Shown in pieces: positions 1-11,847 of a stretch of DNA of 64,000 nucleotides. The notes below the pieces were generated by a model. It ran no database searches, was not told the origin of the DNA, and saw nothing but the letters and a program-made list of their open reading frames with translations. Each line of letters starts with the position of its first letter. Position 1 is the first letter of the stretch. A program made the position numbers and the translations under genes. The DNA lies in assembly GCA_020744425.1 (NCBI GenBank), contig JAGMUV010000021.1, positions 124,001-188,000 on the forward strand, written 5' to 3'. The stretch is from Dactylonectria macrodidyma (taxonomy: Eukaryota > Ascomycota > Sordariomycetes > Hypocreales > Nectriaceae).

Positions 1-2292
1 ATTAAATGACATGACATGATGGCTAGATACTATCCGAAGGGAATCTTATTGCTGCAGATGCCGGTTTTGGTTTGACGTGGACGCATGGCATCTCTTGGCT
101 CCATCCCACCAGACCAGGACTGAGCTATCTCATCTGCCCTCAAGGTAGTTGCGCATGCAATCACACATGACGGGCTCGCACGCTCCTGCCAAAGTCCGAA
201 CATCTTGCCTCTGTCCCAGCGCGAAGGCGCTCATCACATCCCCATCTGGACAACTCGACTAACGTCGCTAGCGTGTCTTCTCTTCTACATCCCATGTGCG
301 AGCACCGCCGGGATCACTGTGGCTCATCAACCTCTGATCGCTCGGCCGTCTGGGATGGGTCATCCTCTTGCCTGAGCTGGCGGTACCGATGGGCAAAGTG
401 AGCTGTGAGGTTTCAAGGGACATGATGGACAGCTGTGGCAGATGGCCTTGTTTGATCATCTCGTCAAGTGTCTTGGTTGCTATCTGAATCCATCCTCAAT
501 TTACTCCTTCTCGCTACCGTTTAAACTAATGTACCCTAACGTCTGGTGATACAGACGGGCAACCCACTCATCTCCAGCATAAAATTGGGGGGGAGGGAGG
601 ACAGTTGCTAACATTTCTTTACGAGCAGATAGTCTCTCCTCAATTATCACGCGCAGGCAAACACTGGGTCCCGCAACCGGTTAACAGTGGAAGGCATTAG
701 ACCACCGTGTGCTACCCATCTTGATCATCCTCATCTTGTGAGTTCTCCGCGTAAGGGCATCTCTTGGCCTTTGGGTGGCCCTGGATTTTGGTTTGAGGGA
801 AGTAGAGCACTGGCATCGGGCCGGCCCTGTGGCAATACCAGATGATAGTGACAGGGTATGCAGATGATATGTGATCTGGGGGGGGAATAAACGAGGTTGA
901 GCAATAAATGCCTGGAAATGAATGGGTGAGTATAAGCTGAAAAGCAAGCGAGACTATCACATCCCGTCAGTGTCACCCGGAAATCGGAATCAATGAAAAT
1001 GAAGGCGTCGTGACATGTGAAAGCCGCTCCATCTGCCACGGATAGGTGGATCCAGATTGAATTTTTAGTGGCTGCGGTCCCTGCAGCGGTATTTTACAGA
1101 AGGTACCTGCTTACAATGGACTTCCTGATGAGCGCTTGAGGTGCGAGCAACCTAGCCTCTCATATGACTGTTGCGAATATCTAAATATTTTCCCTTTATG
1201 ATGATGCCCGTCTGATGATGCCCCTTGGCTGCAGAAGCCACCACTGCAAGCCATGGCTCTATAGGATGAAGTATCCACGGGCGACAACCACGCCGGATAT
1301 GGGCCGGTTCTACCGCAAGTGGCATAGATCAGAGTTTATTCTCGCAGGCATGAAGGTCACACGAACACTGCTGGAGAGTTCCGTCAGGTTTTCGCCACGC
1401 CTCGCCGCGTCCGCTGGAGGGTCTGGGAAAAGGAAGTGCCCCAGGAGCAATTTGAGACACACGCCTAGAGTGGGCCTCGAAGGACTTGCCTCGCGAATGG
1501 GCTCTATCAAAGCATCAAGCCCGGTCCTGGCATGATATAATCATCTAAGACGTGCCCTTGGCGGACACATAGAACACAGTTGTCAGCGGCCTTATCATCT
1601 CAGCAACACTCAAAGTTATCGGCCGCCCTTAAGGTCTAGGCCGTCAGCGGCCACGCCTTGGCAGGTCTGCATAGGGCTCCATTGTCGGTCCTGTTTCCGG
1701 CCGGAGGTGGACCCCGAGAATGAGAAACCGAGCGGACAAATGTCATATTTCTCTAAAGTAGCAAGTAATACTTTCAAGCACAGAAACACGATGCAACACA
1801 CATATTATCAGCCCAACCCATACGTCCTCCCCACATCCGTGAACCTGTGTGCCTCATCCTCGCTTGGATCTGTGTCATCTTCGTCGCCAATAGCAGACTC
1901 GGTTTGACTCACAGTGCCATCGGTCCTGCACTCCTGCTCCAGCCATTCGTAAGACGCTGGTAGAGGGAGTCCTTGATACACACTCCCTGTTCGCCTAGGC
2001 TCTTTTTGGCAAAGCCTTTATCTTTCGAGCACACTCGAGACCTTCTAACATCACTCTCATCCACTAAGAAACTCGACCACTTCTGCACACATAAAGACAC
2101 CCAGTCATACCACTCCTCTCTGAGTGAGCAGATCCTGCACCCTTCTCTGCAACGTCAGCGACCTTATATCTTCAGCTTCTAAAGTAAGTCCCCCTCCATC
2201 TCAAAGCCCAGCAACCAATCACCAATATCTCACAGCCAATCTCAATCCAAGAGGCGACAACTTATATCATACTCCAGTCAATTCAGTACGAA
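1..2292. other. gene-poor stretch, nothing recognised
   Basis: I see only short ORFs without family motifs, splice-site pairs or codon bias. The last part (about 2100-2290) is C/T-rich and may be the leader of the small Cys-rich ORF at 2293. No RNA gene or repeat unit was recognised. Confidence 0.4.
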
Positions 2293-2478
2293 ATGGCTGC
2301 CACGGATAACAGGTCTCCCCTGGTCAACGCCTGTTGTCCAGCCTGCTGCCGTGCATGAGACCTCAGCGTTCACGACTGCTGTCTGCCATGCGCCACCAGC
2401 CCCTTCTGCCCAACTGTCGAGACTGAGTATGAGGAGCCATTCACTGGCCAGGATGGAGGCAAGGACACCAAGAAGTAA
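2293..2478 (+). pseudogene. small Cys-rich protein ORF with an internal TGA
   Basis: An ATG in good context opens a 62-codon frame ending in TAA at 2476, broken only by TGA at codon 22 (2356-2358). The frame reads through Cys pairs CCPACC before the TGA and DCCLPC and FC after it, then an acidic/Gly-Lys tail ending KDTKK. Keeping one frame with paired cysteines on both sides of the stop suggests a small Cys-rich fungal protein (membrane-associated or secreted) inactivated by CGA-to-TGA or TGG-to-TGA. No signal peptide is visible. The family is not identified; the frame could be chance, since it is short. Confidence 0.35.
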
Positions 2479-3064
2479 GAGGTCGTGGAACAAATAGAGG
2501 GTTTTAGCAGCGTAGAGAGACGAACTGGCTCTTGGGGCATGGTATCCATTCTCTGTTCGATGCTAGTGTATTTCTCGAGCAACTTGATTTGATTGTCATA
2601 GATCTATTGAGCATGGTCTTTATCACGATGAGGCGAGTAATTGTATCCTGTCTTTGCCTTATCAATATATGGTCACGGACAAGCAATTCTAAACTCACTC
2701 GTCGTCTGCCTGACCCCGCAATGCCTAGCCTTGTCCTTGATTGGACTCCAAGGTCGTGGGTAGGGAGCTGCTGGTCGCGCCAGCATTTGTCATATTGTCG
2801 AAGTTTAGGAACCCGAGCCATGAGTCCTCGGGCACGTTGTTGAATTGCCTATCCATGATGTGGTAGGATACTGTGAGAGAACGCCTTGATTTGTGGGAGA
2901 AGAAGTGTTTTTTATGGTGCAACGTAAGCGTGTGTGCATCTTCCCAAGACCCCTAATTTGTATTTCCAGATCACGACAAATAGTAACATCTTCGGGTTGA
3001 CTATTTAAATCACAGTCGACACACGGAAAATGGGCAAATCACTTTCCTCCTCACACTGCCCAAG

Positions 3065-3290
3065 ATGTATTCCATCCGCCACTTGCTCGTTATTTGAATC
3101 GCTGCTTTCACCGCCGCATATGAAGAATCCCTGGCGATACGGGTGCCTTCGCTGGCTATAGATGCCGGTTCAGTCTATCTGCAAAGGTAAGTAAGCTACC
3201 CCTTATTTTTTCCGCAACCCACTTTTCGCGCGCCACTTACAACCACTTGACCACAGGGTCGGCGATGACTCTCACCTCCACGAGGTGCTT
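3065..3290 (+). pseudogene. 5' part of a small secreted-protein gene, broken
   Basis: ATG at 3065 starts a signal-peptide-like stretch (MYSIRHLLVI, then a TGA, then IAAFTAA) followed by a hydrophilic segment ending at a canonical donor GTAAGT at 3187. A plausible intron ends at CACAG near 3256 and the frame continues to about 3290 before running into reverse-transcriptase sequence. The order leader, donor, acceptor suggests a real gene whose 3' end was replaced by the neighbouring LINE fragment and whose leader acquired a stop. The function is unknown, and the evidence is the layout only. Confidence 0.3.
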
Positions 3291-3890
3291 TGGCCAGAGC
3301 AGCAGCCAAGGGCCTGTCGGTGGCTATGTGTCTGGGAGGCTCAAGATGCTATCACCTCGAACAGCAAGGCAGCTTTTCAGGGCGACAGTGGCACCAACCA
3401 TGGACTACGCCTCCACCGTCTGGGCGCATGTGTGCGGGATAAAAGAGCTGAGCTGGTTGAACAGAGCGCAGAAAGTAGGAGTGCAAGCGATCACCGGCGC
3501 CTTCCGAACGGCAGCGACGGCGGCGGTGGAAGCGGAAGCAAGCATCCCCAAGATAGGGGAACGTCATGCTCGAGCCAGCACCAGGCTCTACATCAACCTG
3601 TACACCTTATCAAAGAAGCATCCACTCGCGGGTGATGTCAAGCAGCCGGAGATGTATGTCACCGATGAAGAAGCTCACGCTGGCGCAAGAAGGATATGCA
3701 GTTGAGCAAATGGAGACAGCCCAGGCATATGAACTACCACCATGGCACAGCCACCTGCCCATCGGGTACGTGACGACGGGCTGTCCCAACTCCGTTCCCT
3801 TGTCCCGCAGAACCATGAAGGACCCTACCGATACGGAACTAGCTAGGGCCTTCTTCCCCTCTGGCAGCTTAGCACCTTGTTCTGAGTAAA
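3262..3890 (+). mobile_element. Tad1-like LINE reverse transcriptase C-terminal fragment
   Basis: Translation gives LSPRTARQLFRATVAPTMDY, ASTVWAH and QAITGAFRTAATAA, the hallmark block after the palm of Tad1-type non-LTR reverse transcriptases in ascomycetes. The frame stops at 3703; the continuation with METAQAYELPPW, also typical of this region, is in another frame ending at 3889, so a frameshift lies near 3690. Neither endonuclease nor RT catalytic motifs are present. It is a short dead 3' fragment of a LINE, inserted in or fused to a secreted-protein relic. Confidence 0.75.
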
Positions 3891-5461
3891 GCCCTTCAGC
3901 CCATGTTCGATATTATCAGATATTGGGGTGAATTGTGTGTTATTCATCTTATTATGTGTATGACTTATGTCCCCCGCTTGTTTGAGGTTTTAGAGCAAGC
4001 TCTATATGCCTTTTCTGTGCTCTGTGGAGGTAGCAACTGTCATCTTTGATGACAATATTTATCAGCCTTTCAAGCTACTTCCATGAGCTTCCTTTTGCCA
4101 CTATTCAACAGATATATAGCGCCTACTAGCCTGCGACATGGCCCTCTAGAAGGTCTTTGTTATCGCCGTGTGCGTTCAGTCATCTTGGACTGCGCCTCTT
4201 AATCGACTTGGCTAGGGCTCTCTGTAGCTGAAACTGACCGACAAAATTTCAGTCTGGCACTAGAGAGAAAGAGCGGCCTGGCGAGGCGTACATACAACTA
4301 ATCAGTGGTCTGATCGACGATGGGGCATGGGTTTGGGGGACGAATGACTTTCTATCCATTCTACGCAGTACGAACGATAAGATTCATCTCTCAAGCCATG
4401 AACCTGCCGGATCTAATTTTGCAATGGCCTGCAGTGGCTGAGGTGGCGTTGACTAAATTAGCCAAGAAACAGCTCCGCTCGCAACTGGGGCCTGAGCGCT
4501 TGGGCCAGCTCTTGTCTGGAACTTGGATGTGCCGAGGATCCGAGCGTCATCCCTTGTACAGAGGCAGGGCCCAAAAGATTTGTCCTGCCCGGATCAGCCA
4601 CAAGAAAATTCAAGCCGCCATTTTAGCCACAATACATCAGTACTTACAGTTTCATTACTTTTAAGCCCCTAATTTCTTCTGACGACAGCTATAATATAGC
4701 ACGCCTGAGTCCGCTAGAATTCCTTTTAGCGAATAGGATCCCTATAGCTTCAGAGGGCAGCTCACTAAGAGACTAAATCCATGTTGTATATAAAGGTACC
4801 GACAGGGATAAGCGGAGGTGGCGCTTCTAGCTTGAGGACATAACGTTTGGGCCCTTCCTCCGTACACTTGGAGCCGATTACCTACGACCTCAGCCCTCCA
4901 GATGGTGAGACCGCCGCCTCCTTTTTGTATTTGGGGGAGTTCTCAGGAGGCAACCAATGGCAGACGTTCGGGGGAAGGATTCAGTACCCTGCTTCTAGCA
5001 GATCGCCCTTTGTTAAAGGTAACAAGGTGCAGGCCCTGTCGTACGCTCGACCCAGGTTGATCTATTCCTTCCCCGATATCCGAAATACTCGAAAGGACGT
5101 GGACGCGAGTGCACGTGCAAGAAAGCCTACATCAGTACAGCTACGCATAAGTAGTTCAACGCCTCCTTCGAACGATCCCTCCTTCGGTCAGCCGCCCAGC
5201 TCTCACTACAATCGCCCAGCTGCATTGTTCGCTTGCGCTGTGTTCTTCGCTCCTTGTTTAAGTCTGTCCAGAACGCGTCCTTTCGATCGGGCGTCTCCTT
5301 CATTCAACACGCCATGGTACCCCCTTTCGATTCTTGACTATTGATCCCTGACAACATCAGCGCAACTGGCCCGCGGTCGTATGTCCCAGCATCATCCACG
5401 AAGCGAACTCCACCCCACCGCTAGCCGTCATCGCTATACCCTCGTAATCCCGCTAACATAG
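3891..5461. other. intergenic and 5' leader of the Kelch gene
   Basis: No supported gene. The stretch from about 5150 is C-rich like a fungal leader. A branch-point plus acceptor (CTAACATAG) ends at 5461, immediately before the Kelch coding frame, and a possible donor GTATGT lies at about 5387, so the next gene probably has an upstream non-coding or signal-peptide exon here. Confidence 0.4.
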
Positions 5462-5504
5462 CTCTCGAGGTCGTTTTTTGGGTCCTCTGGGAAATTCTGC
5501 TGCC

Positions 5505-7799
5505 ATGACTTTGCCCAAGCCGCCGACGTCGCTGGACGACTCGTGCTCCGTCATCTACGAGAACATCTTTTACTCTTTCACGCCTGAGGCCTTCTTGTCT
5601 CTGTCTTTAGAGGAAGGTGCAAAATGGAAGAAGCTGGAAATGGGAGAGAAGGTTTCGGGGGCCGTCTGTATTGGGGTGACACCCGGTGATGCCGCTCAGG
5701 CCGGCCTCTTCGTCGTTGGTGGAACCGGCGGCTCGGATGGCTATACTGGGCTGCAAAAGTACACCTACTCGACCGGCAAGTGGACCACCATCACCCCCTC
5801 CGAGTTGATTACTAAAGATCGCCTGTGGCACGGCTCGACGTACATCAAGGCCGACGATGTCATTCTCATCTACGCCGGCAGCCGAGATGGAGTCCCGGCC
5901 CCCTCGGGTGAAACCTTCACCATCCAGGCATCTGAGCCCTACAGCATCAACTCCTATGGCCCTAGCTCTAGCCCCGGTTTCAGGCCTATTCTCCTTAACT
6001 GGTCCGATGCTGATGCTTGCTTGGTCGGCGGCAACACTGAAAATATCGCCGTTGCCTTGTTCAATCCGACTACAGGCTGGAGGGAATCGGGAGCCACCTT
6101 GGCGGAACCCCTGTCGAAGGACTTGAGTTCCGTTCAGGCGATTGTGGTGCCAGGGGATGATGGCTCCAAGAGCCTCTACACTTTCGATCTCTCACAATCC
6201 CCCAATCTGGTCCACCGATTTGTTCTCCAGGACGCCTCCGGCGCGCCCCTTTCCAACTCGGCCGCCGTCACCAATAAGAAGCGCGATCTGTCCCTAGACG
6301 ACTGGCCAGAGTACAACTCGACGCTTGCACCAACCGCTACGCGACAGAATTTTGCCGTTGCCCAAGGCGTAGACGGCAAGGTTGTCTTCTCTGGTGGTAA
6401 TTCTAAAGAGCCTCTTGCCATCTTCGATGCTACCGAGAACTCGTGGCTCGATGCCACCGAGGTGTTCGAGGTCAAGAAGCAAATGGTTCTGCCTGACAGC
6501 ACGTTGGCCTATTCGGCTTTCTCAACTACTGAGACAGCTAGCTCGATTAAGTCTACTGAGTCAACTTCTACCAAGACGAGATCATCCACCTCAGAGAACT
6601 CGGAGATGCCATCGACCTCTGCGACCTCGACTATCTTGTCGACAGGCGGCTCAACCGCTTCCCTGACAATATCCGAGGCCAGCGCCTCGGCCATGACGGA
6701 TGCTACAGGCGTGACCGCTGGCAGTAGTGACGATGATTCCGGTCCCAGCTCCAATGTCATCCTTGGTATCGCACTTGGATCGATCCTCGGATTCTTGGCC
6801 TTGCTTAGTCTGCTATTGTTGCTCTTGGCGCGGCGACGCAAAGCTAGCAGAAACAGTATGGAGGCTAGCAGCGCCAAGGACTTTCCCTCCGATGAGAAAG
6901 AACTGATGGCCTTTGGCAACGGCCCACGCCAGCCGCTCTCGCCCGATCATTTCCGCGGCCATAACGCCACACTGTATCAGGAATCCTACTCATCCATGGC
7001 TATTTTGACGGGCCGCGCCGGGGAGCAGGAGACCAGCCTGACGCGGAAGCCTAGCAATGATACGACTCGAGACTCCGGCAGCTCTTTGCACAAGCAGCTG
7101 AAGGTCACTATCAGCAAGCCCATTCTGCAGCAGATGCAGCACCCTGCTCTGCAGGGATACGACATCAGGAGCGTTGCTTTCTACTCGACCGTCGCAGAGC
7201 CCCGACCCTGTGCGGGACCCATGGAAGCCCAGGACGGCATGCGGAGGAGCTCTGGATGGAACCGATACTGGTCGGGCGGCAGCGCATTGCAGATCCTCGG
7301 CTTCGGTGGTTCCAAGAGGACAACCGTTGGTTCTGAGCAGAGCTCCCGTTACTCCGAGTCCACGCACCATCGTAACACGAGGGCCAGGCAGGACTCGGCA
7401 ACTGTTCCACCGCTGAACTTTGACTTCCGCCCTGAGGTCAACCGGGTCAATTCCGGCAGCCCTGTTATGGCCAACTACGGCAAGACTGCCTTCAAGGATG
7501 GAGTAGCCGGCAAGGTCGAATGCCCTCCTTCGAGGACGTCGTCGTGGGGCTACTCCAGCGGCATCTCGGAGACCGTCAACGAAGCCTGGGACTCTACCTT
7601 CAGCTGGAAGCCCTGGGGTGCCGACCGTGCGCCTAGCAGCGTGTACAACCCCAGCTTCTACTTCGGAACGCCGCTCTCCCCAAGCGTCGCGGGCCTGCGG
7701 AATCCCCCTATAGGTGTGAGTAGCCAGCCTCAGCTTGCAGTGGCCTCAACATCGTCAGATATGAGCTGGCTGAGTCTCAGTGACCGGTCGCGAGTGTGA
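5505..7799 (+). CDS. Kelch/galactose-oxidase-type ectodomain protein with one membrane helix
   Basis: The protein is 764 residues from ATG 5505. Residues about 1-330 form a beta-propeller-like region with repeated GG-containing Kelch strands (LFVVGGTGGSDGYTGLQKYT, CLVGGNTE, VVFSGGNSK). A Ser/Thr-rich stalk follows, then a membrane helix at about 417-440 with a LALLSLLLLLL core, a stop-transfer RRRKASR and a 320-residue Ser-rich cytoplasmic tail. This is the layout of a family common in Sordariomycetes, often mislabelled a splicing factor; it is probably a cell-surface protein. The open frame extends upstream to an acceptor at 5461, and no signal peptide is visible from the chosen start. A signal peptide is therefore either on an upstream exon or lost: another frame at 5467-5505 is hydrophobic. 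The role is not known. Confidence 0.85.
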   Translation: MTLPKPPTSLDDSCSVIYENIFYSFTPEAFLSLSLEEGAKWKKLEMGEKVSGAVCIGVTPGDAAQAGLFVVGGTGGSDGYTGLQKYTYSTGKWTTITPSELITKDRLWHGSTYIKADDVILIYAGSRDGVPAPSGETFTIQASEPYSINSYGPSSSPGFRPILLNWSDADACLVGGNTENIAVALFNPTTGWRESGATLAEPLSKDLSSVQAIVVPGDDGSKSLYTFDLSQSPNLVHRFVLQDASGAPLSNSAAVTNKKRDLSLDDWPEYNSTLAPTATRQNFAVAQGVDGKVVFSGGNSKEPLAIFDATENSWLDATEVFEVKKQMVLPDSTLAYSAFSTTETASSIKSTESTSTKTRSSTSENSEMPSTSATSTILSTGGSTASLTISEASASAMTDATGVTAGSSDDDSGPSSNVILGIALGSILGFLALLSLLLLLLARRRKASRNSMEASSAKDFPSDEKELMAFGNGPRQPLSPDHFRGHNATLYQESYSSMAILTGRAGEQETSLTRKPSNDTTRDSGSSLHKQLKVTISKPILQQMQHPALQGYDIRSVAFYSTVAEPRPCAGPMEAQDGMRRSSGWNRYWSGGSALQILGFGGSKRTTVGSEQSSRYSESTHHRNTRARQDSATVPPLNFDFRPEVNRVNSGSPVMANYGKTAFKDGVAGKVECPPSRTSSWGYSSGISETVNEAWDSTFSWKPWGADRAPSSVYNPSFYFGTPLSPSVAGLRNPPIGVSSQPQLAVASTSSDMSWLSLSDRSRV

Positions 7800-9720
7800 A
7801 GTTCCTTTCGGCCACAAACTTGGTGGAGCCGTGGATGCCCTGCATCACCTGCATGAAACGGTTCAAGATGAAGTTTCGACAAAATCTCTCTATGCGCACA
7901 TACAAACACGGCACTCCCTCACACCCTCCCTGGGACCTAGATCCCCGGAGGGGAGATATTTCTTTTTCCTGGTCTCTTGATAACCGCCGCATAACTCGGC
8001 GTCGACATCTCTCTGTCTCGACCTAATCTGTTTCATATTCGTTTTTTTTTAAACTTCTTGCTGTACATTCTAGGCACGGACCCGGCACTGGTCATTCTCT
8101 CGCTCAATCGTTGTGCTCTTACGGTCCCACCATCTCCTGTTGCATGTAATTGGCTAGAAGCACAGATAGAGGAGACTTAGGGGGAGGGGGGGGGAGACAG
8201 GTGGTGTTGTAGCAGAGGACATCAGCTCAGTCTCGACTTCGTAATCCTCTGTATACAAAAAAGCTCTCATACGCCGAACGGTGGCGACGTCGAATGCCTC
8301 TACATTTAGGACCTTCGTGCTTGCTTCCTATACTTTGCGTAAGCTCCCTACACTCAGGCGTGGTTTTCCCATGAAAGTGCCTGGATGTCTCCTCGCAATG
8401 CAGCAGTAATAACTGGGGACTGCGAGCAAACAATGGCTTTGTGGAGGTAAAACTGCTGCCCCTGGCAAGCTAGAGTAAAGTCGCTGTATTCTCCAGAATG
8501 TAAAAGCTTTGATAGAACGGAAGAACTTTGGATGCTATTGCTTCTGGTTTGAGGTTGCTGGGAGTGAAGCTCAAATAGATTTCAATTGGGCGACTAATCT
8601 TACTCCCCTACCACCTTGGGGAAATACAAACCCTGCCGCGTCGCCGGTGTGGGTAGAAAATGGATCGAATAGGTTATGTCTCTTATCCTTGTTCTTAGAT
8701 GTTTCTTTTTTGAACGCTACTGATACGACCAAGTATATATACTATTTTTACTAAAATACTTGTCTAAAATGTTAATGGAGTTGACGTATGGTGGTTTTAA
8801 TGGAGTTTACGTTAAGTCCGCGGCGTAGCTTTGTGAGCAATAACACGAGATGTGTTTATGATGGTAAGCCAACACCACTTCCTGGCGACAGTATAAAAAC
8901 CCGCGTTCACTAGGGGGGATCACCAGGGAGGGGGGCACCCAAGGCTCGGACTGTTGGTGTGGATCCGACCGTACAGACCAGGTTTATCCACCGTCCTGAT
9001 TTACACCTAATTTGTAAGGCAACAGCCGACAACGCTGATCATAAAGCCGACCGCGGCGTCTCCCCTTTTTTCTAGCTAGTCAGATCAATCATAACACACA
9101 ATTCCTATGCATCCTGCTGCGGCTAGCTTTCAATAGGTGCCTTTAGGTTGCCGTAAGGCAACGCTTGGGCTTGGCGGCCCACATCACCCCTGCTGCGGTC
9201 AGGGTACAAGGGAGTGACTAGGAGCGCGCTCAGAAACAACACCACCCAATTCCTCATACAACGCGTTCTTTGCATTCCCTATGGACTCCCATCCGGGTCC
9301 GGATTTCAATTGGCCGGCACGTATTATCAGCAGGTTTGCTCACGGTGACTGTGATAGTCAACTCGAGTAAAGCTCTTTTCATCATACGCGTTACAAACGG
9401 CCGGGACCTTGAGTCTGCAGAGTGTATCTCGGTCGGATAAACCGGGCGCGAGTCAACGGAGATGGCAATCGGCGAAGAGGCGGTGGGGGGAGGTCGAGCC
9501 GGTAGGAGTGCTTAGTAGATTAGCTGCCGATGTTCGAGTGCTCCGTCGTGACTTCGTGGCCTTCGCGATGATTTAGGATGTTTCTTCCCAGTTTCAGTCG
9601 CCGTTGTGGCAGGTCACTGCCCCCCAGATTTAAAACGCCCCACCAGTCTCACCTTTTCCTTTCCGCGCCACTCCCGCCAAATATCATGATATAGATACAC
9701 GCTCATTGGATATCTGAAGA
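7800..9720. other. intergenic region
   Basis: This includes the 3' side of the Kelch gene (T-rich at about 8040, G-run at 8180-8200). The remainder has only short ORFs without motifs. Nothing else was recognised. Confidence 0.4.
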
Positions 9721-9939
9721 ATGAGTGTACAATTTGCCAGCTGGGTGTTTGGGCACAGCCCAAATCCCATTGCGACGAGACACTAGCCTGATGTGGTCAG
9801 AGTGCTTGGCATGGAACCCTCAACGATGTTATATCTGCCACTACTGCAGTTTCCCTGCGGGATTCCTCGTTTTATTTAAATCTTACCAATTCCTGAACTA
9901 TTTACTTCCTGACATCGTGAATATCAAGCTTGGTCGAGA

Positions 9940-11435
9940 TTGTCTTGTAAGTATATCCAGTCATGCTTGGGGATGAGCACCATCGTCTGGGGGAGACTGA
10001 CCAGTTGTATAGAACAGCAATGCGACTGCCAGGACTCAGGTTTCATAAACCTCATCAGGAGGAACCAGATAACGATAAAGAGGGAAATTATGATAAGAAT
10101 GAGGATGAAAACGGGAACGGAAATGGAATCGGCAATGGCCAAGGATCGCGAGGCAATAAGAATGGGCCACCGGGTCCAGAAGGAAACCAAAAAGGGCCCC
10201 CCAGGCCCCCCAGCCCTCCCGGCACGGCGATCAGCACAGAAGCGTCACCACCTCCAAGTACCCCAGCCCTTCCACCAGAGATGGCATCGAGTGATCTTCC
10301 TCCGCCCAAGGAGATTGTTACTAGCACTACTTCATACTCCAGCACAACGACCACATCAAGAACAGCCAGCCCTACATCCACTTCATCATTGTCTACTACT
10401 AGCACGTACATCGCTCTTCGCCCCCGAGAGGTAGCATCTTCTCTTGTTGCCCCACCTCCGGAGAACACATCCTCGACAAGTACTACGACCTTGCCTTCAC
10501 CGGCATCGGCAGAAACAACACAGGCTACAGATAGACAGACGACGATCGCCACAATCCCCGGGCTTAGTACCCTTGTTCCTGACAAGTCCCAGCTGGCTCC
10601 TTCCAACTCGATTGATATCAGTACCAGTACTCTCCCTGTTCTCCGGACCACCAAGTCCTCAGTCGCAGTCAGCCCATCCCCGACGGTATCTGAAGGCTTG
10701 TTGCAATCGCAGATGACGACAGAGGTGCCTATAATTGGTACGGCTACCAGTTCTGCGACTACTTCCTGCAACACTATCCAACCCGCTGTTGGACTTGCAA
10801 CACCGAATGACACTGCCAAACCAGAGTATACTGCCGCAATGCTAGATAGGACAGGCCAAATGGCAGGAATTGCTGTAGGGTCGATAGGTAAGTGTTGAGT
10901 TTCCCAACTAAGGGATGAGCGAACTAATAACTAATCAGCCGGCTTTGCTTTCCTCTTGACGTTGATACTGTTTTTCTATAAATGGCGCAAAAGAACATTA
11001 TCCAAAACCCTCTCAAGCTCCGCCCAGCGTCTGACAGAGAAATGGAGTGTCTCTATATGGACTCCTCGCCCCCAAGCCCCCGATGCTACGGAGAATTCGC
11101 TCGTAACTTCAGAAGAGCCCTTAAATGAGAATATACTCTGGGAATATCAGGCAACATTCGCAAAGCCTCTAGCCACCCAGAAGCTGCGGCAATCCTTCCG
11201 CAAATCTCTCACAAGACTTGTCCGTATGAACCCACTGGCACTGAATCCAGTCAGGGCAGGTACTGCAGGGTCGGTGTCGCCGAGGCCAAAGTCTTTCGCC
11301 TCTGCATTCTTCCGTCGGCATTCCGATGCTTCGAGTCATGCTGGCGGGTCCGGCTATTCTATGTCGCCGGACCAGCTGGAAGCAGATCCTCTACCGCCAC
11401 TCCCACCCGCATATCTGGAACGAGGGCAAGCATGA
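9940..11435 (+). CDS. Ser/Thr/Pro-rich single-pass membrane protein (start uncertain)
   Basis: From about 10100 the frame encodes a Gly/Asn-rich run, a PPGPEGNQKGPP-like linker, then a long Ser/Thr-rich stalk. A canonical intron (GTAAGT at 10886 to CAG at 10938) joins VGSI to AGFAFLLTLILFFYKWRKR, rebuilding one membrane helix split by the intron, with a positive stop-transfer and a cytoplasmic tail to TGA at 11435. Upstream, a different frame (9940-10040) holds closely spaced cysteines (CKYIQSC, CIEQQCDC) like the N-terminal Cys domain of fungal surface proteins, so a further intron probably joins it; its borders are unclear. It is likely a cell-wall or surface sensor-like protein. The helix and intron are firm; the family is not named. 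Confidence 0.65.
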
Positions 11436-11847
11436 AGGATCTACCTCTGTATGATGTCAATGTCTCCAGAGGCGGCCATCCTTGACCTGTCTCATATGCT
11501 TGAAGACTGGTTGTCCGGCATAACTCAGGAACAGGAAATGCCCATGCTGGACGCTCTTACCCACCATGTAAGAGAAGAGCTGGGTTACGACGGCTGTGGT
11601 GACCCGTCTCGCTGCGAATGCAAATCCTTCGCCATCCTTATTGATGATGTCTAACCCGGTTGGATCTCTGACACAAACTGTTGCCGGAGCTGGCCAAAAG
11701 CCACGAGGGCAAGGGTGTGAGCGCCAACGACGAATCGTTCTTGCTTGGCTGCGTGGCGTTCTCCCTGCATGGTTTGAGAGGCTCTGGGTGTCTGGCATTA
11801 GCTGCTTATCGACACGGGCGAGGTCGACCGTCGGAGGCCGTTCGGTA
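11436..11847. other. intergenic region
   Basis: A 67-codon ORF at 11451-11654 follows the membrane-protein gene, but it lacks motifs and probably lies in its 3' UTR. Nothing else was recognised. Confidence 0.35.

Noticed and set aside
4847..5344. 165-codon ORF upstream of the Kelch gene
   Set aside because: Starts at a non-ATG codon, has no motif, and lies in the C-rich leader region of the Kelch gene.
10088..10819. 243-codon minus-strand Val-rich ORF
   Set aside because: Antisense of the Ser/Thr-rich stalk of the membrane protein at 9940-11435.
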